DNA from: an uncultured Caulobacter sp.
GTDB lineage: Bacteria > Pseudomonadota > Alphaproteobacteria > Caulobacterales > Caulobacteraceae
NCBI RefSeq assembly: GCF_947036865.1
Contig: NZ_CAMQSF010000012.1
Location: 25,091-89,090, forward strand
Length of the DNA stretch: 64,000 nucleotides
Direction: 5' to 3'
The notes under the pieces are model-generated. The model was not told the origin of the DNA, did no database searches, and saw only the letters and a list, made by a program, of their open reading frames with translations. This document shows positions 44,451 to 56,897 of the stretch, piece by piece (position 1 is the stretch's first letter; each line of letters starts with the position of its first letter). A program made the position numbers and the translations under genes.

Positions 44451-45210
44451 TCAGGCGGGCTGACGAGCCGTTCGGGCGCCGAGCAGCGCCAGATACCCTC
44501 CCTCGACCAGGGCGCGGCCGTCCCGAACCAGGCGAAGCGTGGCGTCACGAAGGGAGGCGCTCTTCCAGGGTTCGGCCGCGATTCGTGACGCCCCGAAAAG
44601 CGCCTCGCCGATCTGGCGGTAGGGCGCGCCGCTGTCTCGCGCGTCGAGGGCCCGCAGCATGGCGGAAAGACGTCGGCGACGCTGGCGCGTGATCGGGTCG
44701 GGCGGCGGCTTGCGCCCGTCGAGATGACGCACAAGACGGTCGAGGGCGCGCAGCCGATCCGGCGTCGTCCTGTCTAGCGGCAGGACCGCCTCGAGCGGGC
44801 GCCGGGGGTCCGGCTGCGCTCCCCGCAAGGCCAGGCGGATCTGCTGACCGCGTCCGACCGGCCAGCGCGCACGGCCGGCTTCATCGAGGTCGCCCACGAA
44901 CAGTCGCCGGAAGCGACGATGATCCGTGGCGGCGTGAGCCGCCGCCAGCTGAAGCTCGATCAGCTCAGAGTCGATCTCGGGCCGCCACCAGACCTCGGCG
45001 GTCCGCGCGTCTTGCGACGGGTCGACCAGGAAATCGCAACCCCCAGCGGGCGTTCACGCCGGCTGTCGGCGCCCCACCGCTCGCGAGGTCGAACTCGGTC
45101 TGATACTCCGGGTTGCGACGCAGGTATTCCCAGGCCAGCTCCGCTGCGGAGAGCGTCGCGAGATAGTCATAGGCTTCGGCGGATCGCCACCGTCCAGCGT
45201 CTGGCGACAT
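44451..45210 (-). pseudogene. DUF6499-DUF2285 regulator gene with frameshift
   Basis: The N-terminal part (from ATG 45210: WRSAEAYDYLATLSAAELAW, WEYLRRNPEY) reads to WGLRF and then goes out of frame. Removing one C (minus strand) at 45029-45030 joins it to LVDPSQDARTAEVWWRPEI and on through the DUF2285 domain (LRALDARDSGAPYRQIGEAL, LVRDGRALVEGGYLALLG). The intact protein would be about 252 residues, the normal layout of these RovC-like ICE regulators. It is either a recent frameshift or a sequencing error. The downstream part could be made separately from a GTG at 44897. Confidence 0.75.
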
Positions 45211-45326
45211 GAAGAACCTCCGGCGACGGTCGCCCTAAGATTGAGCGCCTGGCTGGTTCTGTCTGTGAGCGGAGCGTGGCGGGAAGCCGCATCGACGCGG
45301 GCGCGCGATGCCGGTCCGGCATCACC

Positions 45327-45587
45327 CTAGGAAGTCCTGCCCAGCAGATCGCGATATCCGGCCGCCGCCATCCATCTGGCGCGATCAAGATGGGCGTCGT
45401 GGATCCGCCTGGCCCGTTCGGGGTCGGCCGTGACATCGAGCTCCAGAATGACGCGCGCCGCCTCGCGCCAGTCGGCGCGGGCGGCGGCGGCGTCCAGCAA
45501 TCGCAGATAGGCCTGCAGATGGGCGCGGTCGTAGTCGGTGACCTGCGGCTCGCAGATCGGCGTTTCGCGCAGGCCTGCGTCGGTCAT
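45327..45587 (-). CDS. short DUF2285-type DNA-binding protein
   Basis: An 86-residue protein: TDYDRAHLQAYLRLLDAAAA, DWREAARVILELD and HLDRARWMAAAGYRDLL. This is the compact ICE version of the RovC-like DNA-binding domain also found in the neighbouring frameshifted gene. It probably regulates transfer or excision genes. It stands alone, with 100-120 nt gaps on either side. Confidence 0.8.
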   Translation of the reverse strand: MTDAGLRETPICEPQVTDYDRAHLQAYLRLLDAAAARADWREAARVILELDVTADPERARRIHDAHLDRARWMAAAGYRDLLGRTS

Positions 45588-45691
45588 GTCCGCCCCCTCC
45601 CCTGGGGGACCCTAGAGTATTTCGCAGGGCGGGGAGGCGTGTAAACCGGGATCGGCCGATGCGCTGGCGGCATCACCCGATGCGAAGGCGA

Positions 45692-46021
45692 TCAGGTCGG
45701 CGTGCGCGGCCGGTTCTCGTCGCCGGCGCGCTGACGGATCCAGACCAGCGGATGGGGCTCCTCGCCGGCGATCAGCCGCGCATTGATCGGTTCGGGCCAG
45801 GTCGGATCGTCCAGTTCGAGGTTCAGGATCGCGCCGCTGGCCGGGTCCTGCGGTCGCCACGCCGCGCCGCATTCGGCCTCGCCGACAAAGGCGCGGAAGG
45901 CTGGCGACCGCGCGGAAACCCGATCGATGGGGATGAGCCGAACGGTGGCGTCGATCTGCAAGGTGGCGAGGCGGCCGACATAGGCTTCCCCGTCGCGCCG
46001 GAAGTAACCGATGGTGGTCAT
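45692..46021 (-). CDS. DUF736 protein (first copy)
   Basis: A 109-residue protein of the DUF736 family found in nearly all alphaproteobacterial ICEs and conjugative plasmids: TIGYFRRDGEAYVGRLATLQ, FRAFVGEAECGAAWRPQ and YLNLELDDPTWP-like block (ILNLELDDPTWPEPINARL). Function unknown. Its 5' leader contains a perfect 14-bp stem. Confidence 0.88.
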   Translation of the reverse strand: MTTIGYFRRDGEAYVGRLATLQIDATVRLIPIDRVSARSPAFRAFVGEAECGAAWRPQDPASGAILNLELDDPTWPEPINARLIAGEEPHPLVWIRQRAGDENRPRTPT

Positions 46022-46044
46022 GGAAATCTCCTGTGGCCAGGGAA

Positions 46045-46084
46045 CGGCGGCGCGAAGCTGGGTGGGGGCCGCTTCGCGCCGCCG
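46045..46084. repeat. perfect 14-bp inverted repeat upstream of DUF736
   Basis: CGGCGGCGCGAAGC (46045-46058) and GCTTCGCGCCGCCG (46071-46084) are exact inverted arms around a 12-nt loop, 23 nt upstream of the DUF736 start. It may be a leader hairpin controlling translation or a terminator for transcription coming from the other side. Confidence 0.55.
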
Positions 46085-46312
46085 CCGGCCCGCGTTGGGC
46101 GGGCGCGCCTCGAGGATGACCTCGCGGCGCCTGGACGATGTCGGCCCGCAACGCCGGGCTCAAGGGGGCCTGGGGGCCGATCGGGCAAAGACAGGCGCTG
46201 GCGAAGCCTGGCGTAGCTTCGTCGACGCTCTCCCAAGCGCTCGACCGGGAAATCCGTGCGGCCGCGCGTCATGGGAGCAACACGGCGACGCCGCCTGACC
46301 TGGAGTTCCGAC

Positions 46313-46711
46313 TTGAGCACTCGCACCCCGCCCCATCCCGTCGATCTGCATGTCGGCGCCCGCGTCAGGTTGGCCCGGGGCATCCGCGGCCACTCTCAGG
46401 CGGCGCTTGGCGAGGCGATTGGCGTCTCCTTTCAACAGATCCAGAAGTACGAGCGCGGTGCGAACCGGCTTTCCGCCTCCACGCTCTTCGGGCTCGCCGT
46501 CTTTCTGGAGCTCCGGATCGAATGGTTCTTCGAGGGCCTCGTCGCGGACTCCGGCGTATCGACGAGCGTCCATCCGGTCGAGGCGCTCCTGTCCAGCCGT
46601 GAAGGCGCGGCCATGGCAGCGCACATGGCGAGCCTGTCACCGGCGCTCAGGCGCAAGCTGCTGGCGGTTGTGCGCGCCTTTGCGACCGAGGACCTCGAAC
46701 TGGCCAGTTGA
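46313..46711 (+). CDS. XRE-family transcriptional regulator
   Basis: A 132-residue repressor-like protein. A Cro/C1 HTH (VGARVRLARGIRGHSQAALG, IGVSFQQIQKYERGANRLSA) is followed by a short helical tail (LSPALRRKLLAVVRAFATED). I prefer the TTG at 46313, with GGAG 8-11 nt upstream; an ATG at 46256 is in frame but gives an atypical Arg-rich leader. This regulator is constant near DUF736 genes in related ICEs. Confidence 0.85.
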   Translation: MSTRTPPHPVDLHVGARVRLARGIRGHSQAALGEAIGVSFQQIQKYERGANRLSASTLFGLAVFLELRIEWFFEGLVADSGVSTSVHPVEALLSSREGAAMAAHMASLSPALRRKLLAVVRAFATEDLELAS

Positions 46712-46727
46712 GGCCGCAAAGCGCGGT

Positions 46728-46752
46728 GGGGGCGCCCCTCGCGGGGCGCCCC
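46728..46752. terminator. GC-rich hairpin between XRE and DUF736 genes
   Basis: GGGGCGCCCC-type arms either side of CTCG (46728-46752) between convergent genes; suited to two-way termination, although no T-tract is present. A similar structure follows the decayed DUF736 copy. Confidence 0.5.
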
Positions 46753-46759
46753 GTGGTCG

Positions 46760-47074
46760 TCAGTCGGCCTTGGCGGTGCTGCGCGACCAGACCAGGCTGT
46801 GGACCCCGTCGATCACCACCAGGGCGGCGTTGACCGGCTCGCCGAAGCTGAGGTCGTCGAGCTTGACCGACAGGTACTCGTTGTTGTCCCGGCTGGTCTT
46901 CTTCCAGGCGGCGCCAAATTCCGTCTGGCCAGCGAACACCCGGTAGTCGGGCCCGCGCTCGCCGGTCTTCTCGCAGGGGCGGATCGAGATGGACTTGACG
47001 TTGAGGGTCAAGGTGCGGATCGCCCCCGAGTACGAACCGTCGGCATTGGCGGTGAAGGTTCCGATCGTCGCCAT
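46760..47074 (-). CDS. DUF736 protein (second copy)
   Basis: A 104-residue DUF736 protein in canonical form: MATIGTFTANADGSYSGAIR, DYRVFAGQTEFGAAWKKTS, EYLSVKLDDLSFGEPVNAAL, ending LVWSRSTAKAD. It is more typical of the family than the copy at 45692. It has a degenerate inverted duplicate at 47346-47651. It is convergent with the XRE gene. Confidence 0.9.
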   Translation of the reverse strand: MATIGTFTANADGSYSGAIRTLTLNVKSISIRPCEKTGERGPDYRVFAGQTEFGAAWKKTSRDNNEYLSVKLDDLSFGEPVNAALVVIDGVHSLVWSRSTAKAD

Positions 47075-47345
47075 TGAAGTCTTCCTTCTCATCTTCGGGC
47101 CGCGACCATCGCGACCTCGATGGCGATCCCCGGCCGGGGGCGACAGGGGGACCGGCAGCGCGTCTCGCGCCCGCAGGCTTGCCGAAGGACCGGGGAAAGG
47201 CGGGTTTGTTGCCGCGCGAGGAATGGCGGCGCGCCGCCAGGGGAAGAAACTTGCCGGACCGGTTGCCAGGCCACCGCACCCAGGCCAGATCAGGCCAGGA
47301 GAGGTCGCGCCGGTCGCGGCCTGGAGAGGTTGGAAGGCGCTCGCG

Positions 47346-47651
47346 GCGACGATCGGAACCTTCGCCGCCAATGCCGACGCCTCGTCCGACAGGGGCGTCG
47401 ACCTTGCGCCTCGACGCCATGTCCAGCGATCGGTTCCTGCGAGAAGACCGGCGAGCGCGGGCCCGACTACCGGGTGTTCGCTGGCCAGACGGAATTTGGT
47501 GCCGCCTGGAAGAAGACCAGCCGGAACCTCAATGGGAACAGGAGGACGCGCCGGCGTCTTCAGCTTCGGCGGGCCGGTCAACGCCGGTCTGATGGTGATC
47601 GACGGGGTCCGCCGCCTTGCCTGATCGCGCAGCACCGCCAAGGCCGACTGA
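47346..47651 (+). pseudogene. decayed inverted copy of the DUF736 gene
   Basis: Fragments of the second DUF736 protein are readable on the opposite strand in several frames: ATIGTFAANADAS, then (shifted) EKTGERGPDYRVFAGQTEFG and AAWKKTSRN, then a tail with the same final codons. The central 80 or so bp is nearly identical to the intact gene. Several indels destroy the reading frame. With the intact gene it forms a large inverted repeat with arms about 270 bp apart. Confidence 0.75.
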
Positions 47652-47657
47652 CGACAA

Positions 47658-47680
47658 GGGGCGCCCACGAGGGGCGCCCC
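47658..47680. terminator. hairpin after decayed DUF736 copy
   Basis: GGGGCGCCC-ACGA-GGGGCGCCCC, the counterpart of the hairpin after the intact DUF736 gene, duplicated with it. Confidence 0.45.
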
Positions 47681-47769
47681 GCCGGACGCGCTGTAAAGAC
47701 GGGAAGTCGGAATGCCGGAAAGCCTGAAGAGCGCAGGTCCGCAAAGGCGGGACTTCACAAAGTCGGAAC

Positions 47770-47794
47770 GGTGCGGGGCCGAACGCCCCGCACC
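47770..47794. terminator. strong hairpin downstream of parB
   Basis: GGTGCGGGGC (47770-47779) pairs exactly with GCCCCGCACC (47785-47794) around a CGAAC loop, 66 nt past the parB stop (minus strand). Likely transcription end of parB; no T-tract. The surrounding 47681-47769 has no gene. Confidence 0.5.
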
Positions 47795-47859
47795 GACAAG
47801 CACCGAGATCGCGCCTCGCCATGGCAGAGGGCAGGCCAGCGCCCGCCCTCTGAGCCCAG

Positions 47860-49893
47860 TCAGGCGGCGCTCTCCTCCGGCGCTGAGGCGTCACCGGCCT
47901 GCGGTGCCGGTCCGGTCCACGGCAGAGGCTGACCCGGCGTGCGCAGACAGGCGGGTAGCCACCGCGCCGCGACCAGTTGCGGTTCGGCGGCTTCGATCAT
48001 CTCCGCCTTCTTCTGGCCCGACAGGCGCTCGGCCGCCTCGGGCGAGACCGCCTCGCCCACCGCATCGATGATCTGCGCCTTGGTGACCGCGCCCAGGTAG
48101 CGATCGGCGGTCGGCGCCCACCAGTCGCTCATGTCGAGGTCCAGGGCGCTCGCCAGCCGGTCCGCATGGCTCCAGGCCATCGGCCGGTTTTCCCAGCCGC
48201 GCACCGCATCGAGGCTGAGGCTGACGCAGTGAGCCATCAGGCTCATGCGGCTATCGGCGTCGAGCCCGACCACGAAGTCCCAATAGGCTTCGGGGTCGTC
48301 GGGCAACTGCCGGGCCCATTGGGCGTGACGCTCGGCGTTGGCGCGGCCCGCGCGGCTGTCTTCGATCCCCTCGCCTTCGGCGGCGAGATTGCGCGAGCCG
48401 AGGCGAAGATCAAGGCACGAGGCATAGCCGCCCACGCCCCGGAACACCCGCAACAACAGGGCGTGGGTGAAGGCGACCAGGGCAAGGTCGGGCGCTTCGG
48501 CCAGCGCGAGACGCAAGGCGGTGCTGCGATGGGCCGTAAGGTCGGCGCGAACGCGCGGCGACAGCGGCGCATTGGCCGCGCCCAACGGCTCATCAACCTC
48601 GCCAGACCCGTCCTCACCGTCAGCCCCGTCGCCCGCGGCGTCTTTCTCGCCCCCTTCGACGTCCTCGGCGATGGCGTCCGCATCGCCGACAACCTCATCG
48701 GGCGCGGCGACCGGTTCGTCTTCGGGCCGGACATAGCCGCGCTCGATGCGAAGGTCGCCGTCGTGACCGAGCAGCACGAAAGCCCCGGCCCGCGCCTTCT
48801 CGACCGGGTCGAAACCATAGCGGTCTCCCAGGGAGGCCACCGCCTCATCGATCTGGGCGAGGCGCGCCTCGACCCCGTCGGGCAGATCGGCGAGGTCGGC
48901 GTACCGCTCGATCAAATGCTCACGCTCGGCGATCAGCGCCGAGCGCGCATCCTCATCCTCGGCGCTGCGGGGCAGCAGGGTTTCCCAGATGCGCCGGCAG
49001 CCGTGATCGTAGGGATAGGCCAGATAGGCGGCGGTCCATTTCCACCCCTCGGCCTTGCGAAGCGTCACGGCTTCGGCCTCAAGCTTCTCCGCGACGAGGC
49101 GGTCGAGCAGGGCGACATCTTCCAGCCAGCCCTGACCGGCCTCGGTGAAGAGGTCGACCAGCACCGCGCCGCCCGCCGCCACATAGGCGTCGAGCCCGAC
49201 GAACGCCGCGCGCGGGTCGTCGGCCTCGACCTTGGCCTGAGTCATGGCGCGGCGGATGGCGTAGGGCTGGCGCTGATGCGGGGCTAGCAGCGCGTGGACC
49301 TGCATCTGGCGCTCTGTGTCGGGATTGACCGCGAAGGCCATGATCTGGTCGAGGGTCAGTTGCCCCTCGCGATAGAGGTCGAGCAGCGCGGGCGCCACAG
49401 CCCCCATGCGCAGGCGCTGGCGCACGACCTGGGCGCTGACGCCGAAGCGCGCGGCGATCTCCTCGGCGCCATAACCCTTGCGCTCGGCAAGGTCCTTGAA
49501 AGCCTCGAAGGCGTCCGCCGGGTGCATGTCGCTGCGGCTGACGTTCTCGTCCAGGGAGATTTCGGCGGGGTCGTTGTGGGTGTCCACCACGCACCGCACC
49601 GGCGCGGCCTTGGGCAGGAGCTTGCGCTTGGCGAGCAGGCGCAAGGCCTGGCGCCGGCCTTCGCCGATGCTGACGAGGTAGTAGCCGGTCTCGCCGCCGC
49701 CGTCGCGCAGCTCCGGTTCGACCACCAAGGGCTGCAGCAGGCCCTTGGCGCGGATGCTGGCCGCTCGCGCCTCGACCACCTCGGATGAGTGGCCGACGCG
49801 GCGGGCGTTCCTGGGAGAGGCCTTGAGGCGGTTCAACGGAATGTCTCGAACCTCGCCGACCTGGGCGATGGGGCTTTGCTGGGTCTGGGTCAT
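47860..49893 (-). CDS. parB: ParB/RepB-family partition protein
   Basis: A 677-residue DNA-binding protein. The ParB N-terminal domain (about 10-120: IPLNRLKASPRNARR, SIGEGRRQAL, DENVSRSDMHPADAFEAF) is followed by a KorB-type HTH (GYGAEEIAARFGVSAQVVRQ) and a long C-terminal part with an acidic low-complexity stretch (about 400-440). Large ParB proteins of this kind are encoded apart from parA in ICEs of this class. Function: centromere-like binding or gene control for element maintenance. The ATG is preceded by AAGGAGGC. Confidence 0.9.
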   Translation of the reverse strand: MTQTQQSPIAQVGEVRDIPLNRLKASPRNARRVGHSSEVVEARAASIRAKGLLQPLVVEPELRDGGGETGYYLVSIGEGRRQALRLLAKRKLLPKAAPVRCVVDTHNDPAEISLDENVSRSDMHPADAFEAFKDLAERKGYGAEEIAARFGVSAQVVRQRLRMGAVAPALLDLYREGQLTLDQIMAFAVNPDTERQMQVHALLAPHQRQPYAIRRAMTQAKVEADDPRAAFVGLDAYVAAGGAVLVDLFTEAGQGWLEDVALLDRLVAEKLEAEAVTLRKAEGWKWTAAYLAYPYDHGCRRIWETLLPRSAEDEDARSALIAEREHLIERYADLADLPDGVEARLAQIDEAVASLGDRYGFDPVEKARAGAFVLLGHDGDLRIERGYVRPEDEPVAAPDEVVGDADAIAEDVEGGEKDAAGDGADGEDGSGEVDEPLGAANAPLSPRVRADLTAHRSTALRLALAEAPDLALVAFTHALLLRVFRGVGGYASCLDLRLGSRNLAAEGEGIEDSRAGRANAERHAQWARQLPDDPEAYWDFVVGLDADSRMSLMAHCVSLSLDAVRGWENRPMAWSHADRLASALDLDMSDWWAPTADRYLGAVTKAQIIDAVGEAVSPEAAERLSGQKKAEMIEAAEPQLVAARWLPACLRTPGQPLPWTGPAPQAGDASAPEESAA

Positions 49894-50388
49894 GTCTGCC
49901 TCCTTGGGTCAGGGTCGCAGGCGCAAGGCGCGCCTGCGGCCTTGCCCGTCGGCGAGACCAGGGGTGCAAGCGGAGGGGCGCCTTCGCGGGGACCCGGCTG
50001 CAGGGCGTGGGGTCCGGCATCGCCCGGCGGCGCAGCGCGCCCGAAGCTGGGCGGAAGGCGATCCGAAGCGCGCCAGGGGCGGAGCCCCAAGCCCGCGCGC
50101 CCGTTCGCGGGCGCCCATGACGATGAAGCCTGCACAGGAGCCCGCGCACGGCGCGTGGCGGGAGGCGGCGTCGAGCGGCCGGCGGCGCCCAGAGGCGCCC
50201 GCCAGGCGTCACGCCCGAGGGAGCGGCGAAAGCCGCGGGACCGAGCGTGACCGCCGGCCGCTCACGGTCCTGGGCGAAGCGGGCCGCGAAAGCGGACGGC
50301 GGGAGCCCGCCGGGCGGAGCCAGGGAAAATGCGCGTCTGGCGCGTCATGCGGCGGCGGACAAGGAGCTCCGCCTGTGACCTGAGTAAA
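49894..50388. other. hairpin-dense non-coding region before the integrase
   Basis: A very GC-rich, gene-free 495 bp between divergent parB and the integrase. Exact stems: CGCAGGCGC/GCGCCTGCG (49916-49938), GCGCCCG-TTCG-CGGGCGC (50097-50114), GAGCGGCCGGCGG/CCGCCGGCCGCTC (50173-50185 with 50251-50263), TCACGC/GCGTGA (50209-50214 with 50245-50250), GCGGC-GAAA-GCCGC (50223-50236), CCGC-GAAA-GCGG (50284-50295). It could hold recombination or partition sites, or a structured RNA. Confidence 0.6.
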
Positions 50389-52401
50389 ATGAGCGTTGAA
50401 TCAAGGACGCCGAAGCGCGCGTCGAAAAAGCCCGCCGCCCTCCAGCCAGAGGAAATCGCAAAACCTGAAAGGCGCAGATCCGGCTATCCGCCAAGGCCGA
50501 TCGTCGCCCACCCCAAGCCGCTCTGGGAGGATTGGGAAGACACGCCCTCGTTCAGCGAAGCGCTTGATCTTCACATGCGCCGGCACGGCGACACTGGTTA
50601 TGGCCTGCACCGCGCGGTCTGCCAGCGCGACGACCGGATCGATACGACGACCTTCACCGCCTGGCGGCGCGGCCAGAAGGCGCCGCGCGGGGCAACCAGC
50701 TTTCGGATCCTCGCGGCGCTGGAACGCCGCTGGAAGCTGCCAGCCGGGTACTTTCGGGAAAAGCTTCCCCATGCCGGCCGGATGGTCGCCAGCGCCGAGA
50801 CCTTGCCGCTGCCGATGTCCGAGCGACGGCGGATGGCCTGGCACCTGCCCGACGACTTCGCGCAACTGCCCCTGACCAAGCGCGAGGAGATCATTGCCTG
50901 GGTTCGGTCGGTGATCCTGTCGGGCCACACCGACTATCGCCGCTATCAGTCCGAAGCCATGAAGCAGCGGTTCGCGCTGCAGTTTCCCACCACTGGCCTT
51001 GTCGGCGGCCTGTCGCCTGGCGCGTCGCTTGAAGAGCGCCTGGCGGATCGCGGCGAGCTGTGCGCAGGCCGGCCGCTCGGCGCGGCCGCCGCGCCGCCGG
51101 CGCTGGCCGAGGAGGCCGTCGACCTCCTGATCTTCAAGACCGCCACGCTGAGTTCCCGCGGTCGACGCCGCAACGGCATCTGGAACAGCGAGACCGCCGA
51201 CCAGCGCATGGAACATCTTGGCCTCCTGATGGGAGCTCTGGCCGCCTGTCCGAACGGTCCCGTCCGCGGTTACGGCGCTCCCCTGGGCTCGATCAGCTTC
51301 GGGCTTCTGGCGTTCCCGGCGGTGTGGGACTGGTACCTTGGCTGGCGCGAAGGCCGGCGCGGATTCTACACCCGCTGGGAAGGCGAGATGCTGATCCTGG
51401 GCGCGTCGCTGAGCCGGCGCGAGACGGGATGGTTGAGACAGACCCGCGATCTCGCCGATCGCCTACGCCCGATCGAAGGCCTGGTCACAGCGAGCGACGT
51501 CAGGGCCGCCGCCGAGGATTGGGACGCCGTCTGCGACGTCCAGCACCAGCATGTGCTGCTTCGGGCCAAGGAGGTCGGGCGGGTCGCTCGTCTCCACCGC
51601 GACCCCTTCGAGGCGATCCTGCCGATCCTCGAGGCCGACAGTCCGGTCGGCGAGTACCGCAAGATCACTGAGGAGATCCTGCGGCGACGTCCGCACGCGC
51701 GTCTCTATCCAATCACGTCCGCCGAGGCGACACGCGCCTTTCTGATGCTGCGCCTGGGCCTTCACCTTGGTCTTCGGCAAAAGAACCTGCGGCAATTGCT
51801 GGTCTGCCCCAAGGATCAGCCCCCAACGTCAGAGCGGAAGCTCGAAGCCCTCAAACGGGGCGAGATGCGCTGGAATCCGCGCGATTTAGTCTGGGAGGTT
51901 CTGATCCCGGCAGCGGCCTTCAAGAACGCCGGATCATCGTACTTCCGCAAGAACCCGTTCCGGCTGGCCCTGCCCGATCTTGGCGGGCTCTACACGGAGA
52001 TCGAGCGCTACCTCGCCATCGACCGGCCGGTCTTGCTCAAAGGTCGTTCTGATCCGGGCGTGCTGTTCGTCAAGACGATGAAGGCCAAGAGCAAGTCCGC
52101 GGCCTACGACCAGAATACCTTCTACGAGGCCTGGCGACTGACGATCCAACGCTACGGAATCTACAATCCCTATACCGGCCGCGGCGCAATCGAGGGCCTG
52201 CTGCCGCATGGGCCGCACAATGTCCGTGACGTGCTTGCCACCCACGTCCTCAAGCAGACTGGGTCTTACGAGCAGGCCAGCTACGCCATCCAGGACACCC
52301 CCGACACGATCGCCCAGCACTACGGACGCTTTCTGCCGCACGACAAGGCGGCCCTGGCGGCGCAGGTGCTCAATCGCGTTTGGGACCAGGCGCTGACGTG
52401 A
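50389..52401 (+). CDS. large divergent tyrosine recombinase (integrase)
   Basis: A 670-residue protein whose C-terminal third carries the tyrosine-recombinase catalytic set: Arg463 in LGLHLGLRQKNLRQLL, His610 and Arg613 in GPHNVRDVLATHVLK, and Tyr645 in AQHYGRFLP. The N-terminal 400 or so residues are unlike standard integrase arm-binding domains and contain an HTH-like region (TTTFTAWRRGQKAPRGATSF, about residues 85-110). It is about twice the usual integrase length. The ATG at 50389 (MSVESRTPKRASKK) is chosen because upstream codons look non-coding; AAGGAG lies rather far upstream. Presumed to integrate and excise the element (inference). Confidence 0.8.
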   Translation: MSVESRTPKRASKKPAALQPEEIAKPERRRSGYPPRPIVAHPKPLWEDWEDTPSFSEALDLHMRRHGDTGYGLHRAVCQRDDRIDTTTFTAWRRGQKAPRGATSFRILAALERRWKLPAGYFREKLPHAGRMVASAETLPLPMSERRRMAWHLPDDFAQLPLTKREEIIAWVRSVILSGHTDYRRYQSEAMKQRFALQFPTTGLVGGLSPGASLEERLADRGELCAGRPLGAAAAPPALAEEAVDLLIFKTATLSSRGRRRNGIWNSETADQRMEHLGLLMGALAACPNGPVRGYGAPLGSISFGLLAFPAVWDWYLGWREGRRGFYTRWEGEMLILGASLSRRETGWLRQTRDLADRLRPIEGLVTASDVRAAAEDWDAVCDVQHQHVLLRAKEVGRVARLHRDPFEAILPILEADSPVGEYRKITEEILRRRPHARLYPITSAEATRAFLMLRLGLHLGLRQKNLRQLLVCPKDQPPTSERKLEALKRGEMRWNPRDLVWEVLIPAAAFKNAGSSYFRKNPFRLALPDLGGLYTEIERYLAIDRPVLLKGRSDPGVLFVKTMKAKSKSAAYDQNTFYEAWRLTIQRYGIYNPYTGRGAIEGLLPHGPHNVRDVLATHVLKQTGSYEQASYAIQDTPDTIAQHYGRFLPHDKAALAAQVLNRVWDQALT

Positions 52402-52423
52402 TGAAGCCGGCTGCAGAACGCCC

Positions 52424-52454
52424 GGCAAGGCGCCGGCAACCGCCGCGCCTTGCC
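52424..52454. terminator. two-way hairpin between integrase and czcA
   Basis: GGCAAGGCGC (52424-52433) pairs exactly with GCGCCTTGCC (52445-52454) between two convergent genes; no T-tract. Confidence 0.55.
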
Positions 52455-52470
52455 CCCATTCATGCTCTCG

Positions 52471-56893
<4,423 letters not shown>

Positions 56894-56897
<4 letters not shown>

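Noticed and set aside
46760..47803. Long minus-strand frame extending DUF736 upstream
   Set aside because: Sequence upstream of 47074 reads through the antisense of the decayed inverted copy; the family start is at 47074.
52402..52470. tRNA or att site next to the integrase
   Set aside because: No cloverleaf or tRNA 3' end is recognisable; the stretch is explained by a terminator-like hairpin.
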